A stretch of DNA of 8,031 nt from Bacillota bacterium. Its GTDB lineage: Bacteria; Bacillota; UBA4882; JAAYXC01. Below are positions 1 to 5,682 of the stretch, one piece after another (within the stretch, counting starts at the first letter, position 1; each line of letters starts with the position of its first letter). The stretch is from assembly GCA_012516115.1 (NCBI GenBank), contig JAAYXC010000127.1:1-8031 (forward strand). Reading direction: 5' to 3'. The notes beneath the pieces are model-generated. The model did not search any database. It was not told the DNA's origin and saw only the letters and a list, made by a program, of their open reading frames with translations. The position numbers and the translations under genes are program-made.

Positions 1-70
1 CCTCTTCCCTTTGCAGGAACTAGCTTCCATGCGTCGAAATCATTTACTCGATATTCTGAATTGATTGATG

Positions 71-78
71 GGGGGCGG
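71..78 (+). promoter_or_regulatory. G-rich ribosome-binding stretch before the A2M start
   Basis: GGGGGCGG ends five bases before the ATG at 84. It is G-rich rather than a classical AGGAGG, but nothing else is suitably placed. An in-frame TGA at 66-68 rules out a longer protein, and no GTG or TTG lies between it and 84, so the start is well fixed. Confidence 0.45.
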
Positions 79-83
79 TTTCG

Positions 84-2708
84 ATGACATCCGCGAACCA
101 GGGCGAAAAACAAAGACCCGTTCGTCGGCTAAAAGCCCTCGGGCAACATTTTTATAAAAATCCCCGCCTCGGCATACCGGTCCTCGTCCTCGTCCTGGCC
201 TTGCTCTACGCCGTGGTCGGCATCACCAATAATCCATTACGGCTCGTAAAAATGGAGCCGGAGGGAGAGATCGGGGTCAAGTCCAACCTTACCTTCTATT
301 TTTCCCGGCCGGTGGTATCCGAAGAAGAAGTCGGCCGGCTCGCGGTCTCGGAGAAGATCGTCTTCGATCCGCCCCTGCCGGGCAAGATCCGCTGGGAAGA
401 CCAAAAGACCCTGAAGTTCTTCCCGGAAGCGCCCCTTTTACCTTCGACGCGCTACAGCGTGAAGATCGCCAAAGACATCTCGACGTTGAAAGGCGTCTCC
501 CTCACCGGCAAGCGCACCCTGGAATTCACCACCGAGCTTTTCCGGATCGAGCAGGCGAACCTCGGCTTGACCTACGAGCCCCAGACCCGCAAGGGCCTGG
601 TGCTGCAGGGACGAATCATCTTCAACCACCCCGTCGACCCGGAGGAACTCCGCCGCCATCTTGTGCTGCGCTTCACCGACGACGGGACGGCCGTCGGGCA
701 TAACCTCCGCCTGGAGAACGAGGGCCGCGAGGTGGCGATCACAAGCGAACTCCTCCAATACGGGAAAAACGCCCGCCGGATCGAAGTGGCCCTGCCGGAA
801 GGTTTTCGTTGCCGCGGCGGTAAGATCGGGCTTCGCGACCGTTTCGTGCGGATCGTAGATCTCCGCGAACGAAGGGCCTTAAGGGTGGCCGATCTCGAGA
901 CTTCCACCGAAGGAAGGACTTGCACCCTCATCATCCACTTTTCCGAACCGCCCGATCCCGCGGCCCTGGAGAACTTCATCGTCCTCCGGCCGGAACTGGA
1001 CTTCGAGATCACCGTAGAAGGAGAGAAGGCCATCCTCTCCGCCGACCGTTTTACGACCGGTGGCACTTACGAGGTGATGATTAAGGAGGGTCTCCCCGCC
1101 TTGAACGGCGACCCCTTGCCGCGGGAATTTAAAAAAGAGATCACCTTCCCGGATCTCGAACCGAGCATCGGCTTTAATTCACCCGGCCGTTATCTTTCCA
1201 GCCGGGGCCATCTCAACCTGGGGCTCGAGACGGTGAACGTGGATAAGGTCGAACTTGAGATCGCCAAGATCTATGCCAATAACCTCGTCACCTTCCTCCA
1301 CCGGGTCGAGGAAGACGGCTGGTGTTACAGTTACGAACTTCCACGACTGGGACGAATAGTCGGCTCCCGGACCATCGAGATCGACGGGGGAAGGAACAAG
1401 GTCATCACCACCCCGATCAACCTGGGAGAATTCCTGAGCGATCAGCGTAAAGGCCTTTTCCAGGTGACGGCCCGCGACCCGGAAGCCCGCTGGTTGACCG
1501 CGACGAAGATCGCCATCATCACCGATCTCGGCATCCTGGCCAAGTTCGGCGCGGACGACCTCGTAGTCTGGGTCAACTCCCTGGATACCCTGGCGCCCTA
1601 TCCGGGGGTCCGGGTGAGCCTGATGAGTTATAACAACCAGGAGGTCGCGGCCGGTTATACCGATGAAAACGGCCTCGTCACCTTCACGGGAATCCGGAAA
1701 AGTCTCGCCGATTCCCGGCCTTATCTCATCCTCGCCGAATGCGGGGAAGACTTCTCCTTCGTCTTCGTCTACCTGGATGAAGCCCGCATCGAGACCACCG
1801 ATTTCCCGGTGGAGGGCCGTCCCCATCTGCGGGAGGGTTATGAGGCTTACCTCTACACGGATCGCGGCGTCTTCAGGCCCGGAGACACGGCCAATATCGC
1901 CGCCATCGTGCGTGGCGCGGAGGTGGCCGTGCCACCGGAATTCCCGCTGCGGCTGGAGATAATCGGTCCCGACGGCATGGTCTTCCGGGAGTATGCCGGC
2001 AGTACCGGGACCAACGGCTTCGCCGCCTTCAGGCTGGAGATCCCCGACTACGCCAAGACCGGCCGGTACTCCGCCGTCCTCTATGCGGCCAAGGAACCCA
2101 TCGGACGGTGCACCTTCAACGTGGAAGAGTTCATCCCCGACCGGATCAAGGTGGAAACCACCACGGACAAAGAGGAATACGGGCCCGGGGAGATGGCCAC
2201 CATCGGCGTGCGGGGGAGCACCCTCTTCGGTCCCCCGGCCGCCGGCCGTCGGGTGGAACTCACCGTGCGGCTCGAACCGATGCCTTTCAGCCCGCCGGCT
2301 TACCGTTCCTTCAGCTTCGGCGATGCCACCCTGGACTTCCACGCGCTCGAGAAGAACCTGGGCCAGGATGAACTCAACGAAGAAGGGAAAGCCGCGTTCA
2401 AGTTCACCTTCCCCCACGACCTCCGGCCGCCCGGAGCCATCCGGGCGATCTTCCAGGCCACCGTCACCGAGGAGGGCGGCAGGGCGGTCACCAACTACAA
2501 GACGGTCGTCTTCCACCCGTACCAGGCCTATTTGGGCCTGAAGACCCCCGAGGAAGAATATCCCACCCCCGGAAAGGATTATCCCTTCCGCCTGGTGGAG
2601 GTGGACCGGGAAGGCCGGCCCGTGAAAGGGGCCGAGATCGAGGTGACGACCTATGCCGTCACCTGGAACTCCATCTACCGCCGGGCTGAGGAGGGCCGTT
2701 ACACCTAA
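84..2708 (+). CDS. Alpha-2-macroglobulin, N-terminal fragment with membrane anchor
   Basis: This 874-residue piece is the N-terminal part of a bacterial A2M protease trap. A basic cytoplasmic stretch (residues 1-29) precedes a single hydrophobic segment at about 31-47 (IPVLVLVLALLYAVVGI), which reads as an uncleaved signal anchor placing the rest in the periplasm. No cysteine follows it closely, so there is no lipobox, unlike E. coli YfhM. Residues from about 55 to 420 look like repeated beta-sandwich units of the MG/Ig-like kind (for example SNLTFYFSRPVV, then TLEFTTELF closing a domain). A macroglobulin-like strand pattern follows at about 495-535, with TDENGLVTF. The hallmark MG2 motif YLYTDRGVFRPGD lies at about 589-601. 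The piece ends at TAA inside a further domain, so it lacks bait region and thioester and could not trap proteases on its own. Translation start is ATG 84. Family assignment is firm; individual domain borders are approximate. Confidence 0.85.
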   Translation: MTSANQGEKQRPVRRLKALGQHFYKNPRLGIPVLVLVLALLYAVVGITNNPLRLVKMEPEGEIGVKSNLTFYFSRPVVSEEEVGRLAVSEKIVFDPPLPGKIRWEDQKTLKFFPEAPLLPSTRYSVKIAKDISTLKGVSLTGKRTLEFTTELFRIEQANLGLTYEPQTRKGLVLQGRIIFNHPVDPEELRRHLVLRFTDDGTAVGHNLRLENEGREVAITSELLQYGKNARRIEVALPEGFRCRGGKIGLRDRFVRIVDLRERRALRVADLETSTEGRTCTLIIHFSEPPDPAALENFIVLRPELDFEITVEGEKAILSADRFTTGGTYEVMIKEGLPALNGDPLPREFKKEITFPDLEPSIGFNSPGRYLSSRGHLNLGLETVNVDKVELEIAKIYANNLVTFLHRVEEDGWCYSYELPRLGRIVGSRTIEIDGGRNKVITTPINLGEFLSDQRKGLFQVTARDPEARWLTATKIAIITDLGILAKFGADDLVVWVNSLDTLAPYPGVRVSLMSYNNQEVAAGYTDENGLVTFTGIRKSLADSRPYLILAECGEDFSFVFVYLDEARIETTDFPVEGRPHLREGYEAYLYTDRGVFRPGDTANIAAIVRGAEVAVPPEFPLRLEIIGPDGMVFREYAGSTGTNGFAAFRLEIPDYAKTGRYSAVLYAAKEPIGRCTFNVEEFIPDRIKVETTTDKEEYGPGEMATIGVRGSTLFGPPAAGRRVELTVRLEPMPFSPPAYRSFSFGDATLDFHALEKNLGQDELNEEGKAAFKFTFPHDLRPPGAIRAIFQATVTEEGGRAVTNYKTVVFHPYQAYLGLKTPEEEYPTPGKDYPFRLVEVDREGRPVKGAEIEVTTYAVTWNSIYRRAEEGRYT
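2706..2708 (+). other. Premature in-frame TAA within the A2M gene
   Basis: The codon sits between residues ending GRYT and beginning QSERQEK. Single-base changes could restore Tyr (TAC, TAT), Gln, Glu, Lys, Ser or Leu; I cannot tell which was original. The two genuine gene ends in the window both use TAG. No other in-frame TAA occurs in either large gene, so general reassignment of TAA is not supported. Confidence 0.9.
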
Positions 2709-2738
2709 CAGAGCGAACGCCAGGAGAAACGCCTCGCC

Positions 2739-5522
2739 GTGGACAAGATCCGACTGCCCAACGGCGAAGGGACCTACCTCTACCGGCCGCCTTCCTGGGG
2801 TTGTTATAAACTGGTCTTCTCCGACCCCAAGACGGGCGCCCGCGCCGTCCGCGAGATCTATGCCTACGGCTGGGGTTATTCCCCCTGGGCCATGGACCAT
2901 CCGGACCGCGTGCAGCTGGACCTGGACAAGAAGGTCTACCAAACCGGAGAGACGGCCACCCTCCAGATCAAGGCGCCCTTCGCCGGCCGGGCCCTGGTGA
3001 CGGTGGAACGGGAGAAAGTTTACGATGCCTACAGCGTGGAGCTGAAAGAGAACACGGGTATCATCTCCATCCCGGTGAAGGAAAACTATAAGCCCAACGT
3101 CTACGTTTCGGTCCACCTCATCCGCGGGATTAAGCTCCTCGACAAACGGGCGCCCGCCCGGGCTTTCGGCACCATCCCCCTTTCGGTCGACTGCCGCGAG
3201 CACCGGCTGAAGGTGACCATTAACGCGGCGAAAGAGTACCTACCCAACCGGACCGTGGAGGTGGAATTGGCGGTGGAGGGCGGCGGAGGCGAGACCCAAC
3301 TCACGCTCGCCGCGGTGGATGAGGGCATCTGCCAGCTCACGGAGTTCGTCACGCCGGACCCCTGGGAGTTCTTCTACGGCAAGCGCGCCCTAGGGCTTGA
3401 GACCTACGACCTCTACGGCATGCTCCTGCCGGAAGTGGCCCCGGTGGAGACCAAAGATAGCCCCGCCGGAGACGAAGAGATGGATAACATCAGGCGGCGG
3501 AACCTGAATCCCGTGGCCATCCGGCGGGTCAAACCGGTCTCGCTCTGGTCCGGGGTGCTGAGGCTCGATGCCGCCGGCAGAACCCGGGTGAAGCTCGATC
3601 TGCCCCAGTTCAACGGGACGCTCCGCCTCATGGCCGTGGCGGTCTCGGGTACGCGCTTCGGTTCGGCCACCGAGAAAGTGCTCGTCCGCGACCCTATCGT
3701 CCTTACTTCCACTTACCCACGGGTTTTGGCCCCGGGCGACCGGACGGAGATCGCGGTGGGCGTCTTCAACGGGACCGGACGCCAGGGCGATTTCAACCTG
3801 GAATTGCGCGCCGAGGGGCCGGTGAGGATCTCCGGTTTCGCCAAGAAGAAACTGACCTTGGCCAAAGGCGAGGAGAAGATGGTAACCTTCGCCGTGGCCG
3901 CCAAAGAGGAGGCCGGAACATGCCGCTTCGTGCTGAAGGCCTCCGGTAACGGAGCCACGACCACGGAGACGACCGAACTCTCCGTACGTCCGGCCACCCC
4001 CGCCGTTACCGCCGGTTTCGCCGGGAGCGTCGCGGCGGGTAAATCCGCCATCATCGAACTGCCGGGCGGATGGGTCCCGGGGACGGCCCGTTATTCGTTG
4101 ACCCTCTCGCCGCTGCCCATGATCGAGTTCACCGGCAGACTCCGTTACCTGCTCGGTTATCCCTACGGTTGCGTCGAACAGACCACCTCCAGGGTCTTCC
4201 CTCTGCTCTATTTCGCGGATCTGGCCGGGGCGGCGGACCCCGCGTTCCTGGCGGCGGGCAGAGCCGAAACCTACGTGCGCCAGGGAATCGAAAAACTCCA
4301 GTCCATGCAGTTGCAGGACGGCAGCTTCAGCTTCTGGCCGGGCACGGACTACGTCTCTCCCTGGGGATCCATCTACGCCGCCCATTTCCTGGTGGAGGCG
4401 CGTAAGGCCGGGTATATCGTGGCGGACCGGATCTACGATCGCATGCTGACTTGGCTTGAGACCATGAGTCGCAAGACCATCGAGGGGCCCGTGAGCCGGC
4501 AGTTGCGGGTTTACGCCCTCTATGTCCTGAGTTTGGCGGGCAAGCCGCAGTTATCCAGCATGGCCTTCATTAAGGGACAACAATTGTCCCAGCTCATGCC
4601 GGACTCCCGGGCGCAGCTGGCGGCGGCCTATTACTACGCCAACGACCGGCAGACCGCCCGCGAGATCCTGCCCAATACCTTCGCGGCCTACACCGGGAAG
4701 AGGGAAACCGGGGGGAATTTCAACTCCGCCGTGAGGAGCGACGCCATTATCCTTTCCGTGCTGGCCGATCTCGATCCTTCGCACCCGGCCGTGCCGAAGC
4801 TGGTGGAACGCCTGGTGGACGCGATCCGGATCGACAACTGGGGGACGACGCAGGAGAACGCCTTCGCCCTCATGGCCCTGGGCAAGCTCCTCCACCGGAA
4901 GGAGGCCGCCGATTACACGGGAGAGGTTCTGCTTAACGGCAAGGTCATCGCCGTCTTCGACGCTAAAGGGACCAAACGCCTCGGCGATCAACGCCTGGGC
5001 GAGGGGAAGATCGCCATCAGGGTGGAGGGCGTCGGCGAATGTTATTACTACGCCGAAGCGACCGGCGTGCCCGAAAAGCCCCCCGCCGCCGCAAGCCACG
5101 GGCTCAGGGTGGAACGGGAGTTTTTCGACCGCCACGGCCGCACGCTGGATCCCGAGCGGATCCGCCAGGGCGACCTGGTGGTGGTGGGGCTTACCATCGA
5201 GACCGAGGAGGATAACGTGAAAAACGTCGTCCTGGTCGATCTCCTCCCGGCGGGACTCGAAATCGAGAACCCCCGGCTGGCGACGAGCGCCGAACTCGGT
5301 TGGGTGAGCGAGAAGTCGTTTACCCCCACTTACCTCGATATCCGCGACGACCGGCTCATCGTCTTCGCCGATTTCGGCCGGGCCGGTACTTATCGTTTCT
5401 ATTATGCCGCCAGGGCCGTCTCCCGGGGCACTTTCGTCCTGCCCTCGCTCCGGGCGGAGTGCATGTACGAACCGGAGGTCTACGGAGTCACCTCCGGCGG
5501 AAAGGTGAGGATCTCGGACTAG
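2739..5522 (+). CDS. Alpha-2-macroglobulin, C-terminal fragment with bait region and thioester domain
   Basis: This is the catalytic-trap half of the A2M. GTG 2739 is only the first possible start after the TAA; the coding frame is continuous back to 2709. Counting from that GTG: a bait-region-type domain ends with LAAVDEGICQL at 190-200. A polar, arginine-rich bait candidate lies at about 231-268. The A2M core follows, with SLWSGVLRLDAAGRTRVKL and the PRVLAPGD pattern. The thioester motif YPYGCVEQTTSR is complete, with Cys478-Val-Glu-Gln481 (bases 4170-4181). In this family the Cys and Gln form the internal thioester that covalently captures proteases. An alpha-helical thioester domain runs on to about 715 (WGTTQENAF at 701-709). 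The C-terminal region (YRFYYAARAVSRGTF, then MYEPEVYG) matches the bacterial MG10-type end. The fragment has no signal peptide, so if restarted at 2739 it would stay in the cytoplasm. It ends in TAG, 160 bases before the pbpC ATG, on the same strand. Confidence 0.85.
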   Translation: MDKIRLPNGEGTYLYRPPSWGCYKLVFSDPKTGARAVREIYAYGWGYSPWAMDHPDRVQLDLDKKVYQTGETATLQIKAPFAGRALVTVEREKVYDAYSVELKENTGIISIPVKENYKPNVYVSVHLIRGIKLLDKRAPARAFGTIPLSVDCREHRLKVTINAAKEYLPNRTVEVELAVEGGGGETQLTLAAVDEGICQLTEFVTPDPWEFFYGKRALGLETYDLYGMLLPEVAPVETKDSPAGDEEMDNIRRRNLNPVAIRRVKPVSLWSGVLRLDAAGRTRVKLDLPQFNGTLRLMAVAVSGTRFGSATEKVLVRDPIVLTSTYPRVLAPGDRTEIAVGVFNGTGRQGDFNLELRAEGPVRISGFAKKKLTLAKGEEKMVTFAVAAKEEAGTCRFVLKASGNGATTTETTELSVRPATPAVTAGFAGSVAAGKSAIIELPGGWVPGTARYSLTLSPLPMIEFTGRLRYLLGYPYGCVEQTTSRVFPLLYFADLAGAADPAFLAAGRAETYVRQGIEKLQSMQLQDGSFSFWPGTDYVSPWGSIYAAHFLVEARKAGYIVADRIYDRMLTWLETMSRKTIEGPVSRQLRVYALYVLSLAGKPQLSSMAFIKGQQLSQLMPDSRAQLAAAYYYANDRQTAREILPNTFAAYTGKRETGGNFNSAVRSDAIILSVLADLDPSHPAVPKLVERLVDAIRIDNWGTTQENAFALMALGKLLHRKEAADYTGEVLLNGKVIAVFDAKGTKRLGDQRLGEGKIAIRVEGVGECYYYAEATGVPEKPPAAASHGLRVEREFFDRHGRTLDPERIRQGDLVVVGLTIETEEDNVKNVVLVDLLPAGLEIENPRLATSAELGWVSEKSFTPTYLDIRDDRLIVFADFGRAGTYRFYYAARAVSRGTFVLPSLRAECMYEPEVYGVTSGGKVRISD
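3429..3542 (+). other. Candidate bait region of the A2M
   Basis: The segment between DLYGMLL and SLWSG is polar, proline-containing and unlikely to be folded. It holds an acidic stretch (AGDEEMD) followed by clustered basic sites (NIRRRN, AIRRVK). Its position just upstream of the conserved SxxSG-type strand of the A2M core matches where the protease-cleaved bait lies in bacterial homologues. The borders are inferred. Confidence 0.5.
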
Positions 5523-5543
5523 AGAGGTATGTTTTTGGATCCC

Positions 5544-5608
5544 TTCTCCCGCGGAGACGCCGAGAAATCAAGCCCTCAACGTTGCGCCTTTGCGCCTCTG
5601 CAGGAGAA
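5544..5608. repeat. Long imperfect palindrome at the A2M-pbpC junction
   Basis: Arms 5544-5564 and 5588-5608 face each other across a 23-base loop. Of 21 positions, 16 form Watson-Crick pairs and 2 G-U pairs, with 3 mismatches. The outer ends are perfectly complementary (TTCTCC with GGAGAA). The right arm has the purine/pyrimidine rhythm TTGCGCCTTTGCGCCTCTGC, which resembles a dispersed intergenic repeat I recall from many unrelated bacterial genomes. The loop contains AACGTT. No T-run follows either arm, so it is not a typical intrinsic terminator. It could act as an mRNA processing or stability hairpin between the two genes. Repeat identity is from memory and not confirmed. Confidence 0.6.
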
Positions 5609-5629
5609 TTTACGTTCGACTTTCGCTGT

Positions 5630-5636
5630 GGGGTGA
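5630..5636 (+). promoter_or_regulatory. Shine-Dalgarno-like site for an alternative pbpC start
   Basis: GGGGTGA lies seven bases before an in-frame TTG at 5644. This pairs better with the 16S tail than anything before the ATG at 5683, where only GCGGA (5676-5680) is seen. If used, PBP1C would gain 13 N-terminal residues ahead of its cytoplasmic stretch. Confidence 0.35.
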
Positions 5637-5682
5637 AGTCGGCTTGATCTCCAGGGTTCCCGGTCCGGTTTTAGCGCGGAAC

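Larger units (their letters stand above)
84..5522 (+). pseudogene. Alpha-2-macroglobulin family protein, split by one in-frame stop
   Basis: Both halves lie in the same reading frame, and only the TAA at 2706-2708 separates them. Read through, the product is about 1,812 residues, somewhat longer than the roughly 1,650 of E. coli YfhM and in the normal range for large bacterial A2Ms. Domain order is continuous across the stop: membrane anchor, N-terminal macroglobulin domains, MG2-type motif, stop, bait-region domain, A2M core, thioester domain, C-terminal MG10-like domain. No second stop or frameshift is visible, so the downstream part has not decayed. I call the whole a pseudogene provisionally. 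It would become an ordinary gene if the TAA proves to be a base-call error. The thioester cysteine would be residue 1363 of the joined protein. Confidence 0.75.

Noticed and set aside
1..83. Promoter or upstream gene end
   Set aside because: TTGCAG (11-16) and TATTCT (52-57) resemble sigma-70 boxes but are not spaced correctly with each other, and the stretch is too short to show a coding end.
2706..2708. Recoding or reassignment of TAA as a sense codon
   Set aside because: No other in-frame TAA occurs in either large gene, and TAA has no known selenocysteine or pyrrolysine role. One codon is not enough to support it.
1179..3203. A 674-codon open frame on the minus strand, spanning the position of the TAA
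   Set aside because: It lies wholly opposite A2M coding sequence, its product is a G, D, E and V-rich composition without recognisable motifs, and GC-rich genes commonly leave such antisense frames open.
5544..5608. Intrinsic terminator between the genes
   Set aside because: The stem is strong, but no run of T follows on either strand, and the loop is long.
5590..5682. N-terminal extension of PBP1C from TTG 5590
   Set aside because: The start falls in the right arm of the palindrome, the extension has no family-like sequence, and later starts give the expected length.
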